From NCBI GenBank assembly GCA_914767715.1, contig OU612070.1, positions 17,007,501-17,071,500 on the forward strand: a DNA stretch of 64,000 nucleotides, given 5' to 3'. The stretch's first letter is position 1. Every line of letters begins with the position of its first letter. Position numbers and translations under genes: made by a program. Origin of the DNA: Membranipora membranacea (lineage: Eukaryota; Bryozoa; Gymnolaemata; Cheilostomatida; Membraniporidae). Positions 46,064-59,400 of this stretch are shown here, in pieces. The notes beneath the pieces are model-generated. The model worked only from the letters and a program-made list of their open reading frames with translations. It was not told the DNA's origin and ran no database searches.

Positions 46064-49000
46064 TCAGAGTATGGTACACGATTTACTCTTCTGTACATCA
46101 GAGTCCGTATCGGATCCAGAGCTGGTGTTAGCCCAGGCTGATGATCTCTTAATTATCTCCTCCGCCTCCTTAAACCTCGCGTCCTCATCTGTGTTCTCTC
46201 GTCTCTGTTAGAAGAAAAATGGATTGTTTTGAAAAAAATTACATATTAATGAAATTGCGATTGACTGAAAGTATTGGAAGGAATAACTTTTACTTCTCAA
46301 ATAATAAGGGTCAGCGGTGAAATGCAGAGCGAATGTATTATAAATTATAAATCCTTTTTTTGTTTTTCTGATTATATCTTCAGATCAGATGCTGGGACAT
46401 ATTATGATAAGCATTCCATCTCCTGTCAACTGATTAACCACATATGGATCAATTATTATTATACGTATCCACGCAGAATAGCAGTAAATTTATGTTTGAT
46501 ATATGTTAGTGACGTACTGCATGTAAAACTTGATTTGAGTATTGCACATGGAAATGACAATAATTCGTCAACATGCATGTTATCAAGATTTTGCATGCAC
46601 TACGACACTAACACAATGTCTCTTGGTTTGCATCTTTCAAGACACAGTGACAATGCTGGATACCACGAAAAAAACACAACTCACTAGGTCGGAAATCCAT
46701 CTATGGAGGTGGCTCTATTGAACAAAATGTCGCTAGCCAATCATTTTGACAACATAAATAGTGGGATATCTATGACTTGAAAGCATAATGAATAGATTTA
46801 AAGTCTGTACCCTTTAGCTAAAACATGTATCTGGCCCTTGAAGTCACATGAGTGGACAACAAATGACTTCTTTTCCTGCTAATTCTGGCAGTTAAAAATG
46901 ATTATTGTACATCAAAAGATTTGAAACATAGGACAACTCCCTATTTTGAATGATGGCATTGGACGCATTCAAGCAATTTTAACATCAAGTATTTTATATA
47001 ACCGTTACCTTTTTGGACAGGAACTCATTCAGTCTATTCATGTTAGCCTTCTCCACTGCATTGGGAAATTTCATGACCTGATCTTCAAACTGAAAGAAAA
47101 AATGCAGTAGGATTATATATATTGAAAAACATATATATAGCTGTGTTTTCTTTTTACTGCTTTGCTGCTGAGCTTTATAAGGCAAATGATTATTCTATTC
47201 TATTTTTCACCTATAATAACAAATTAATTATTTTTTAGTTCAAACACAATACAGGAGGAGTAACTTCACAACCCATAGGACTATATACTATACTAGTAAT
47301 AACATTAGTGTTTGTTAGGTCCACTCACCACCACATCCTCCCACATATCTACTCCATTGTTTATTAGATACCGGGCTATGTTCTCTCTCTTGTTATCGAG
47401 ACACAGCTGAAGGAATCCGGGAGGTTTATCTGCCAGGCTTTTGTACATCTTAGGAATAATGTCTGACATCTGAACATCTTCATACAAGTCATCTCTGGTA
47501 TCTAGATGAACAAGGACGTTTCGGAATAATAGTTCTGGATTCAGTCACACTGCTCTCAAATATCACAGTCATGAATATCATTATATTAGGGGATCTTTGG
47601 AGGTTTTACAAGTTTTCATTTTCATTCTTATTTGTTCTATTGTACTTCTAATGGAAGTAGTTTCTAATTGTAGAAAAGCACTTCAATTTTCAATGTATAT
47701 ATATGTGTGTGTATATATCCTAAAATAGATAAACTGTCAAGACACAATAGAAACTGCCAAAGATATCTTAAAATTTAAATATGTTTATTTAGGCGTATGG
47801 AAGACAATGATTGTAATAAGTAAAAGGTAAAACATCCTACGAGGATGATATTGTCTCCCAAATGAAAATTTTGTAATGATGAAAATGATAATAACGATAA
47901 TATCTGACTTGGAAATACACCTACCTCTGACCAAGTCGAAGTCGTCTTCGATGATACCATCAGCAAAGTTAAGATAGACCTCCAGTAGGTAAATGTTGTA
48001 GGCACATGTTTTCCTTTTCTCTGAATCAATGAAATCCTCATCATCGTTGAGCTTGTAATCCATTGGACACCGATTGAACTGAAAATCAGTGAATGATTAT
48101 GTTGTTTTATCACTCGGAATTCCCCTACTTATCAGCTGCGGATTATCAGTGGAAGGGAAGCAAACCCAAATCCAGGCAAACTGGGCCAAACTTGATCTAG
48201 GTATCCCCAGTTATAACACGTCAGTAATCTTAAGTTAGCTAGAAGATTGTATTCCAATACAGTGGCTTGTGCTAATCCAAACATCATCGCTAACTTTCTC
48301 TCAATCAGCCTAATATCTTTTGCAGTACAATGAGCTTGTTCTTTGAATACTTACATCATCTTGTGCTACGTCGTCTGCTCCTGCTGCCGATAGTATCTCT
48401 TCTATATCGGCAGCATCAGGGAGGGCACATGCATAGTGCATAGGTGTGCGGCCATTCTGAAAAAAAAACAGTAGGAATTAAGTGGGGCGTTGCATTTTTG
48501 TGATTATTTTAAATTGAACAGGGTTTACATGGCCTTTTTCAATACAAAGTTGACAAATAAAGTGAAGCAGGCACTCTCAAAACCATAAACTTGTAAATCC
48601 CCTACCTATGCATGCCTAGACATCGTAGTGGTGTCTAACTTCAAAAATATGTACTTTATAACATTGCTACAAAAAATCTTCTTTGCATGTGATTGGAGGT
48701 GTACATCGAGGTGATTCTTTAGCATCCTGAGATCGACAGAAAAGCTTACAAGCAAACTCACTACCAATAAAACAATATCTAGCATCTAGCCACATGGTTT
48801 GTATACTGCTGTTGTCTTTTCTTTGTTATTATCTTAAACTACTTACATCATCTTTGGTGTGTACTGTTCCAGGGTAAGATTTGAGCAGGTGTTTCACAAC
48901 GAATTTCCTCTGATACAGGACAGCTGTATGCAGTGAGGTGCGTCCCGCCCTATCTTTGATAAAAGCCGTGTCGTCTGTGAGATATTCTCGGGCTTTAGAC

Positions 49001-52000
49001 AGATTTCCTTGTCTGATGTACTCATGTAGAGAGTTTATATTTTTCTGCAGTGAGAAAGAGCGGTATACATTAGTTGGGAATGAATTGTAAATTGTTATGG
49101 GTAATTAGCATTAATTTGGAGTTATCTCCACAAATGAATGGAGACAAAACAATTAATCCGTTTTTTAAAAATAACACACTAACATAGTTTATTTACTCCT
49201 AAGTTCTGATTTGGTTTGGTCTTTATTACAAGTTTGTTGACTGAGTTTCAGAAAACCAAACATGGTATTATTACAGAAGGAAATATAGTGACAATAATAA
49301 ATAAAATACCTAATAGTCCTGCATCACTGGTGTGAGCTTAAAATGTAGGTTTTACTTACGAAGGTTTCATTGACTGTTTCTATCCAATCACACACATTTC
49401 TATGTCCCTCCTTTTTGGCTATGTATGAGCACGGCCTTCCCTTAATATCGAATATATTGATGCTGCTGTATCCGTTTAGAACCATGTCCTTGAGTTTGTC
49501 TTTGTTTCCTTCGGCAGCTAATCTTAAAATGTGCTGATCTACAAACTGGAGCTTTTCAAGGCGCTTCCTCCGAGGATAGTAAGCTACCTGAAATAACACA
49601 ACACATATATGTAAGAGTAAGGATAAGGGTCTAATATATTGTCATTTTCTGATCAGGATATGGTACCACTAATTTAGTCATTGTCTCCTATTTAATTTCA
49701 ATTATGTCATATTTTGCACCTGACTCAACTTGACTGTCGGTATATCAATGAATGAGATCACTACAGACTTGATAAGAAAAGAAGGCGTCCCTATGGGACA
49801 GGAAAAAGAGGAACATTGTGTCAAGAGCCAGCAGACGCAATTACCAAGGATTATATTATGCGTACCTGTACTAGCAGGTTATCTCGTAATGTGTAACCCT
49901 CTTCACTTCTCGCTGTGATATCCACGCCTCGTTCTATCAGCTTCTCCACTATCTCTGTGGGCCAGCTATTAGTGAACCCTGTGTACATCACCCCCACACT
50001 ATAATGATATAACTAAAAAGCTTAGCATAATACATGGATAGAGTCATTCTGCCTACAGGACAGACATATTACATAGTCTATCTCTGTAGCATAGCAATGG
50101 TGGTGCTGCCTTCCATCTAGAAAGGCAGCTCACAGATTTCAAGGTTTTGAGACCTAGTGTTCCATTGAGGCCAAAATATTTCCAAATTACGGGTTTCCAT
50201 TGCTTTCCTAATTAAATCAGGCCCTATGCTGCAGATACAAATGTAGCCCAAATGCACAGTTTGCACATGAGCAGAGTGGGATTGAGTTGCGGTGGGACGC
50301 AGGGCCTAGGAGGTTTGCAGAGTCATAACATGATCTTCAAGAGATGAGAGGAAGTAAACTGAAAATTACCGTCGCTCATACTGCACAGTTTTTGATTGGC
50401 CATACACTATGAGGAGAATGTTGATGTTGGTTAATCAGCTGTGGGTAAGTAGGACAAACAGCCTGGTGTGCCCTCGCTGACCTCTATGAAGGGTGAATAT
50501 GTGAGGCTAAAATATAACAAAATAAACAAAAAGTATACCTGAATCTCTTGATGAGTTTTAGATCCGCCCTCTCCATTAATGTCATGAACATTGGGCTGAA
50601 CACCAACGATGGGTTATTCTTCATCAAATAAAAGTATACCGGTTCTTTGTCTTTACCGACCTGAATAGGCTCGTTAATGAAGGCACCTTTGTCCAGCAAG
50701 AATTGCGCCGAATCGAATAAATTCATCATCAAGCATTCACCTGTAATGGTAAAGACAGATCAAATTATAGCTTATTTCCAAAGTTCTCGATGAATGTAAT
50801 TGTGAATTTTTGTCAATATCCCCTGCAGTAAAATGTACTTGATTAAAGGTGCTTCAGGGCTCAACTTATTCAACACTGCCACCTCTGCATTTAATAGCCA
50901 CCTCTGCGTTTATCGGTCAATTCAAAACAAAAGTCTAGATCTCTACATATTCTCCGATCAATAGCGGAATAGAAATTTGAAATTTTTTGTCGTCCTTGAA
51001 GTTAATGTTAAAACTGTAAGATAGGCTTCCTGTCTAAAGACATACCATATTGATGATACTTTAAAAAAATTAAATTTTAAAAGATTAATTTCCACTTCAG
51101 GAAAGCACATTATTACGTAAATATATTAAACTAATTACTTTTCAAGGACGTAAAGGGCTGATCAATGCAGTCACTGTTTGATACAAGGAATCATTACAGT
51201 TAAAATATAGTTCAGAAAACCGTGTGGGCAGAGTGAGACGCAATAAAACAACTGTAGTCCAGAAACAATCCCACTGCAGTCCATTGACTACCGGGGTTTG
51301 GTTGCCCCAGGTGTGCTCCGAACTGCTTCCAAACTGAGAGCAAGCTGGCGCAGATATTGCAGCCTACTGATATCTCGCTGGCCATGCTTCGGGATGAGGC
51401 ATGTGATAAGACACCTGATTTTAATCAACCATTTAATCAACCTGAATCAACCATTTAATCCACCATTTAATCCTCTATTTGAAAAAACCTGGAGTAATAA
51501 ATTATTAAAAATAACAGACCTAGTAGAGTTATCTCCACCGTTCCTCCATCTTCATCAATCAGGCTTATATCCTTCACATCAAGTGTTATCTTCTCTTTTT
51601 TGAGAATCTTCTTCATTTTCTTTGTATCTTGTATCAGAGCGGCGTATATGAACTGATTTGTTGGCCAATATTCCTGTCAAACAACATTCAACATTTGTAA
51701 CTTAATCAAACCAGCCTCATGAATCTTTATCTAATTTCATCCTACCTAATGCCGCTATGTGCTTTTTGTTTGTTGCTCTCTGCTTCTTTTTTTCCACGTA
51801 GATTTTGCTACCATGCTTTCATTATCCTACTCACTATGTATGTTATGTACCACCCTAAGCTTATATGTTACATTCAAGTTGTTTTCTATATCTGTATATG
51901 CGGTAAACTGCTACTTTTAATTTACTTAAATTATAAACCTAAGAAAACCTCAATAAATATATAAACAAAGTAAAATGAGAGAAATATTGTATGGTGCATG

Positions 52001-55000
52001 TTTTTCGAAAATATTTCATAGAAAAGTGATAACCCATCAAGTCTTGTTTGATACATTGTTTACCTACTACAGCTATAATATGATATCCACGCACAAATTA
52101 TGTGGCGCCCGTGATTTTAATTATCAGTCTATTTCTTTCACTTGGTTGACTGTCCTATTTTAATGAAGTAGGATATTTCTCTCAGTGAGATGGTCTTCGA
52201 CGCCAATAACATTTTCCAAATATAATAATCAAGCAATACATCTATATGTATAAAACGCAATGAATGCATTGTTTTAATGATTATGCTAACTGATTGAGTA
52301 GAATTGTAGATAGTAGTTTGATTATCGCTATCTATGGTCGTCTGATATTTTTCTTGCAGGGATTTGACTATTTTACCTGCAGTACTTTGACTATGTTAAC
52401 TGCAGTGTTTTGACTATTTTACCTGCAGTGTTTTGACTATTTACCTATATACTGTTCTGACTATTTACCTGCAGTGTTTTGACTATTTTACCTGCAGTGT
52501 TTTGACTATTTACCTGCAGTGTTTTGACTATTTACCTGTACTGTTCTGACTATTTACCTGTAGTGTTCTGACTATTTACCTGCAGTGTTTTGACTATTTA
52601 CCTGCAGTGTTTTGACTATTTACCTATATACTGTTCTGACTATTTACCTGTACTGTTCTGACTATTTACCTGCAGTGTTTTGACTATTTACCTATATACT
52701 GTTCTGACTATTTACCTGTACTGTTCTGACTATTTACCTGCAGTGTTTTGACTATTTACCTATATACTGTTCTGACTATTTACCTGTACTGTTCTGACTA
52801 TTTACCTGTAGTGTTCTGACTATTTACCTGCAGTGTTTTGACTATCTCTTGATTGCCTTTCTCCTTAGCTCTGTCGATAAGTGACACATTGTCCACTGAG
52901 ATATCAATCTTACTCCACTTCTCCAGCATATTCACCACCTTGTCATGATCCTCAGACTCGACTGCATGCCATAATCCTGGTACCATAGCACCTGTCAACA
53001 AAAGTCACATTGCTTGACTTGTCATGAGATGTCATATAATTTGACAACTGATCATGAAAACAACTGACACTTAGCTGGGGGAGGTGAAGCACCACTAGCG
53101 CTATTCATTAAAGCTTTCACAGGAGGAAATAGGAGATTGAGACTTTCAGCAGCTACCTCAAAGCCATGCTGTGTTCATCTAAAGTCATTTGATAGCTTAT
53201 TCTTGTTAGTTGGAGATTTAAATAAAAGCCCATTATCTACTATGGCATTTTATCAAAGAGTGTCATCTTTTTGCAAGAGGAAGTATTGAAGTGAGCTTGC
53301 TGCCAAACGATTGGCATTTCAGTGGTCAATGTCACAATCAGGATGCTGTTGACTCCCCGGAATGGAATTAATTCTCTTGTTTATAGAGAAATATCGGTGT
53401 CTGACACTATTGATTTCGAGATTAGATTCTATTTTAACATAAAAGTAAGTTTGACTTGACAGCTGATAAATTGTATATTCAGCGAAGAGTTGTTTTCATC
53501 CTCTCTTCTGATATACTACTTTCAATGGCGCAATTTCATTTGTGAAATGTTTTTGCACAATGTGCCAACGAAGAGAGAAAAAGAATAAATGAAAAGATTA
53601 AAGATAGCTGTAAAACATTAGCTAAAGTGTCGGCTCTGATTGTTGATAATCTACAAACTACAACTTTCATTTCACAAAGCAATCGCTCTACCGATTGCAT
53701 GTGCTATCAGAACAAGAGATATGGAAGAGCTTAATCAATAAACAGAACAGGCCAGCCAAAAAGGTGCTTTCATGAAAGTACCATATGACCTAGCATTGTC
53801 TCTCTCACTCTGGCCAACCAATTAGAGCCAACAAAGGGGCTATATATCATGTCTGTTAGAATTTCCTGCAGATAATATTGTTGGTTTTTGTTTGCTAGAA
53901 GTGATAGCTTGTCTGTCATCACATGTAGTATTGGCCAGAAAGAAATTCTCCTTTTAAAATGGAAGAAAAATTGACATCCAATCCCCCCTCTCTTCTGTAT
54001 TTCATATGACATATCCTAGATCACTATGTTTGGATGTGACTGATATGTCAATACAGTACACCTACATACAGCATATCAGCCAATAAACACTGTGACTCTA
54101 TCACCATAGAAATGCCGAGCTAAAGTACATAATATCGATTTCTTACCAAAAGCCTTCCCCATATGCATTCTAGTTTACTAAGATGTATCACACTCGCAGT
54201 ACGAGGACTCCGGGCAACTTGCATCTCTCTTTAGAGGCAGCCCACCCTCTGTTTTGTCATAAACGGGGCCTTCCCGATATGCTGTTGGTGTTCTTCAATT
54301 CTGCACCAGACTAACAATATTTAGTTGATGGCGAGTACCCTGACCGCCAAACACATGCGTTGATCGTCACTTTGGTTATGAATGCATGAATCACATCCGT
54401 GTTTTTCTCCGACATCTTTCAGAATCATAAGAAAGAAAAAATTACATAATATCGGTTTCATACCTAGAGACTTCACCATATGAGGATCTGTGTTCTTGTT
54501 AATAAGGTCACCAACTTTCTGTCCGCTGTCATTCAATATCGTCAAGTCAGCGCCAAGTTTGACAAGCATATTTACAACCTAGGCACAAAATAAATAAAGA
54601 TATCAATTATTGATGACGGGAGATGGGAAAGTGTTTACCTTTGTTCTAAAAGTAGAATCAGGTTGCAACTCATCTTTTTAGAACTTGAGTTCTTGAGTTT
54701 ATGTTTTCACAAATTCTTGACACTTGGTAAGCTTCAACACACTCCAAGCCGCCCAATGCTGAAGCATCAAATCCAAAAGTACTATTTCAAATGCATGTAT
54801 ATGTCTTCAAGGAAAATATACATTGTTTTTGTTTGGGATTGTTATAAATCGGCCATGTTAAATCCTCGTGGTTAAAAAAATCAATGTTGGAAACAATTAA
54901 AATCACAGCATTACTGCTATCGACCCATTCTATGAAAATGACATGATGTTCTGGATTGCTGGCCTCAGGATCGCACCGCAATTTTGATTTCAATTCATTG

Positions 55001-56082
55001 AACTTTTGATCTATCTATTCAACCATGAATTTCACTCATTCCTGGGTCACTGTCACTGTTGAAGAGATTTGCACAGCTAATTGGTCTGCTCTGAATTTTT
55101 TGAATAATTCATGTTCTTCTAGGGTCACCATACACACCCACTGGGAATATCTAAATTTGCGTGTTTCATGGAAGGTCTAAATGGAAAGTGAGAGCGGCTT
55201 TAAATCACACATTTTAATAAGTTCCTATCATCAACGCCACTTAAATTGTGGCCATGTCCATTTTGATATATGATATGATAGTCACTACATTTGAGATAAA
55301 TCTTCCAAGAAAAAAACTCCCAGAATGTTCATTTCCTGAATGCAAGTTCGCATTACCACACCAGGCCGCGCTTACCTTAGACCCAGAGTTTAGAATGAAG
55401 GCAAGATGAAGCGGGGTGTTCCCATCTGTGTCTCGTAGATTGACGTTGGCTCCTGCAGTTACAAGGCAAATCATTGGAGTCATCATTTGCGATTCAAGAA
55501 ACTCATCTTCTTGTGGTGCTTCAAACATCTCCACAATCTTGTGTACGAAGCCTCGACCTGGAATAGGATATTAATGGATATGAAATTGTATTTATATAAA
55601 TACTACGAGTAAGATATCCTTTAAAATTAAAACAATTTTAATAGAAAAGGGCAAAAACCAAGAGCAAGAGCAAAAACTAGAGACATTCCGATAACATATA
55701 CATGGTTTTGTGAACATTTTAGTAAGGTTTTCAGTAACTTTTCCAACACACCACTAACTGAAATGTTGTCAAAAGATGTGAAAAAACTCAAACTTCACTG
55801 TCTGATGTGAGAAAAATAGGTTGAATTAAGCCTCATCGCAATAATAATGCTGACCGATGACTTTGATGTTTGTGTCCACTGACTCTGCTTCGAAAAAGTC
55901 ATACCTAGTCTGAGCCCCAAAGACTCCTCCTTGACCTGGTAAATCTAGTCAATAATTTTACCTGTGGCACCATCAACAAGTTCAGCGTCATCTCCCGCGG
56001 CTACCAAATCTTTAATTTGTTGCGGAGTTGTGGCTTCATGTTTATCCAAAGCCTTGTAAAGTCGACTTGTCCGGAACGCCAT
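46064..56082 (-). CDS. Ankyrin-repeat protein with C-terminal CAAX-like motif (14 exons, 715 aa)
   Basis: Exons in order: 55962-56082 (ATG at 56080-56082, context CCATGG), 55376-55557, 54464-54578, 52828-52991, 51520-51673, 50539-50740, 49866-49998, 49360-49587, 48847-49044, 48355-48456, 47925-48078, 47329-47501, 47009-47089, 46064-46204. All junctions keep frame; 2148 bases in total. Ankyrin units are recognisable near residues 75-100 (RDTDGNTPLHLAF), 460-475 (GRTSLHTAVL) and 500-511 (NGRTPMHYACAL), with more degenerate ones between (LVKLGADLTI; LIERGVDITAR). The C-terminal region is charged (EDARFKEAEEIIKRSS) and ends in KSCTIL, so CTIL could be a prenylation box. No enzymatic domain is seen, and scaffolding or protein binding is inferred. 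I do not recognise an orthologue. The ATG lies two bases after a splice acceptor, so a 5' UTR exon or another coding exon must precede it. Confidence 0.85.
48115..48200. mobile_element. MITE-like element, family F2, partial copy D
   Basis: The right end, GGGCCAAACTTGATCTAG, with GTGGAAGGGAAGCAAACCC and CCAGGCAAACT, matches F2. The left terminal repeat is absent. It is intronic in the ankyrin gene. Confidence 0.7.
52360..52850 (-). repeat. Minisatellite built from an exon end and its 5' splice site (about 21 units)
   Basis: On the minus strand each unit of about 20-24 bp reads like AACACTGCAG/GTAAATAGTC. The first copy is the genuine end of the ankyrin exon 52828-52991 (..AAAACACTGCAG) and its donor (GTAAATAG). 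Variants (ACTGCAG, ACTACAG, AGTACAG, AGTATATAG) recur in a higher-order order, suggesting unit and multi-unit duplication. Nearly all units keep GTAAATAG, so the array is a series of potential donors. In the exon's frame the run reaches a stop codon within ten codons. Confidence 0.93.
54127..54165 (-). pseudogene. Decayed duplicate of an ankyrin exon end and donor
   Basis: Plus-strand ACATAATATCGATTTCTTAC..CCATATG at 54127 parallels ACATAATATCGGTTTCATAC..CCATATG at 54443, which holds the donor end of exon 54464-54578. The minus-strand translation HMGKAF[G] resembles HMVKSL[G]. The frame upstream in the copy is broken by a stop within a few codons, so it is probably a dead duplicate. Confidence 0.5.
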
Positions 56083-56467
56083 GGCTGAAAATGAAAAGAA
56101 TACATGGTAAAAGGTTTGAGAGAATCAGATTATTTAACAAAACACATTTAAATCGGATATGATGTCACGCTAGCCTAACAGATATATACAGAAATATATC
56201 TGGTTAAAAAATAACAGACACGTTGTTACCGGAGAGACCAAATGGCCCTTAATGTCTGGGCTGGAAGTCCCAAGGGAGATAGATCATCCATTGTTTTCGG
56301 AAAGATCAATAATTGATATTTTCAGTGTAATATTTCAATAAGGTGAGGTGCTACCGCACCAACCAAGCGATGACATGCTAAGTCTAAACAAAATGTAGGG
56401 TTAGTTTCCATCAGACAATTGGAATACTGACGAGCAGGAAATTTGATAAAGTTTCAACAAATTTGAA

Positions 56468-56473
56468 TTTAAT
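56468..56473 (-). terminator. Candidate poly(A) signal of the upstream ankyrin gene
   Basis: TTTAAT on the plus strand (ATTAAA on the minus strand) lies about 25 bases after the stop codon at 56496. This supports a transcript ending here, though the hexamer is the less common variant. Confidence 0.35.
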
Positions 56474-56495
56474 TTGAATCATTGCATTGCGTTGT

Positions 56496-59400
56496 TTATC
56501 GTGGCGCTTGTTGAAATTTGGTACCTATTCCTTCGAGTGCTTTCCTTTGATACAAATATCTCGGATCATCCGCGTTGTAAGATTTGTGATAATCCTCATA
56601 GCTTCTCACAGATCTCATTGACTTCATAGATTTAAATGATGAGCCATATCGAGAGCCTAGTCTGGTATCATGATTCAGCACACTAAGTTTTTCATTGTCA
56701 GTAATAGGTAAAGATTTCACACTGTGTATGAGGCTGATACTATGCGACAACGCGTCCGCAGATGACTGATCAGAGTCTAATGTGGATAATGACAGTTTGT
56801 CGACAGCGCGTTTCTCGGCAGCAAGTTTGTCTTCAGCTTTTTTCTGTAATGCTGCTAATCCTTGTAATCCGGTGTTTAAAGATCTGGCCAATAAAAGTTT
56901 TTGATGTAAGCTCTGTTGTCGTTTTGTATCTCCAGCTGCCATTTTGAAGCAGGATGTATCTGAATTCTTTGCGGTCAGCGTTTCAATCTCTGACTGATCA
57001 TTGCTTAGCTTCGTGGGTGGACAATCTCTATCAAGCTCATTAACCAGTGTCAAGTGTTTGTCTTCAACTGAGTTTGAATATTTATTGATTTTTATGTATG
57101 ATGTGGAACTGGTAAGAAGTATATCTAAATAGTGATGATTTGAATTCAAGGATCGGTTTCAATTCCTTTCTCAGGATGTGCGCTTATTTCACTTTAAATA
57201 ATCGATGGCAAATGATCCAATGGCCTTTATGTGCGATAACGAATCTGTATTCAAGTAAAAACACCCCACTTACCTCAGATCCACGTGACAGGAAAATGAA
57301 AAGTTGATGAACAAATATGAGTTATATAAATCTCGGCAGCTTCAGGCTGTTGACTTGATGTCGTGACGCGACGCTAGATTCTCATACAAACAAAAAACTA
57401 CATCATCACAACAGTTTGTGTATGGTGAGCAATTTTAAAACACAGGAAATGTTGTTTCAGCCACAAAACCAGCACTGGCAAGAAACTAGTTTGCGATCAA
57501 AATGAACATAACCTTTTCATAGCATGTAATTTTGTTTTAGCGATTTTATTGATCCATTTCTTTCTTGTTCTATTGTTCTGTTTATTTCATGGTTCTAGGA
57601 TACTAAATATTTGCAGACCAAAAAATCAATTGTCTTCAATAGCCATCACCACATAGCATTGTTTTCAGGCAGCTTAGCTTGTGATCTAATTACCCCCTGA
57701 AGACACTGCTAATGGGCTGTTACGCAATATATCATTGTGATTCTGTTGATTATGCTGCCAAGTTTCTACGAGGTGCCACAGGCTAGGTCAAAGTTTGGTG
57801 GATACTAATTGCTTGGAAGATGTCACGATGCCTATTGTCATCTTTGGTAATTGCCTTCATTATTACGTAGGAGGATGGCCATGAGACACTAGACTGCTGA
57901 CCGATGATAAACAATACTGCCAAACTTTATGACCTTGTGAAAACAATAGTCGTGAACTCATGAACATGATCATCACATGATAATACTTTGGTTTTAGGGT
58001 GACACTATCATTGCTGGCATTTAGGTCAAGTTTCAGGGAGCATTTGAACTGTTTAATAATGTGAAAATTATCACGTCAATATGCAAGAATTTATTAAAAA
58101 AATCGGATGTCTTATCACTCGCCACCTCCAGAAGCATAGACGGCGTAATTGTAGTGCCATTTACCACATATTTTTGCTCAGGAGGATGGCGATGATTTAT
58201 AAAACATTTATTCACAGGATTTGACGTCCTCTAAAATTCAGGGAAAGACGACTTCGTAATGCTGATCTATATGGATTTTTATCTGGAGGCCTGATCGCAA
58301 ATAAGAGCTCGTTACCAACATACTGAAAAAGTTGACTACACTCTAATCTAATAGTTTGTTTCAAGTAAACACTGAAACTATTTTTTGGATAGGGTAGAGC
58401 ATGGAGGTATGTCTTAAGCGCACTGGGTAGAGTGATAATTATTGTCTTGTATACAAGAGATATATATTATGAACTTTTATTAACCACAGAGTTCCAGGCA
58501 ACTGTCATGAGTTGAACGATGACGATCTAGTGGTGAAACTTGTTGGCTGACAAATAATGCCTGGATCCTCTTCTTTTATATTTGATCAAGATTTATTATA
58601 AAAATATCCAAGTGAGTGTATGATATTTATAATCATAAATACCTAACTAATGTGTGAAACACCAATCACAGTTAGAGTGGACTAAAATGATTGCTTGTGC
58701 TGAGGTAAATCGGACAGTGAAATCAGAAAGTAGAGCATGGCATATATGACAACAGAAGTAAAAGAGATTGTCTAAATCACATGTCATAGTATGAGAAGTG
58801 TATAAACTATTCGTTTACTACCATAAAAAATACAAATGCTAACAACTTTATGAAGTTGTTCAGAATGATCGAGATACAAGGTGTATCACATGTATGCAGT
58901 GATTGTTTTTTCTCTAAGTCTTGGCAACTCTGCGGTAGAAGCATTGTGAGTTCCTCGCATATGTTGGACTGTTAGAGGAGATCCTACCCATGCAGAGATA
59001 CAGTATCTGTGTACCTTACGCGATATCTCTTACTGGGTGGTCTCACTGCGAGACCTGTTCTTGGTCGCAACCTTCCATCGAATCCTTGTGTAAATCCGAC
59101 TACAAGTAAATAGAGAATGTTATTGCTCACATATATCATATGCTCACCATATATTATTGCTCATCATATATCATATGCTCCTCATATATATCATTTATAT
59201 TATTGTTCATCATTATTATTGTACACATCAATGACAAAGTCGCTCAATAAGTCAATAACTGGCTTTTTAAACCACATTTCACTGGTTTCAAATCTGAGCA
59301 AATGTTGCTACCAACACATCACACCACAGTGTAGTTGCTCAAACATTGATGTTTTAATTGCAGAAATGCAACAACAAAACAACCACAACAAATGCTCACG

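Noticed and set aside
58033-58215. Minus-strand frame of 60 codons in the large intron
   Set aside because: No convincing acceptor or donor and no family resemblance.
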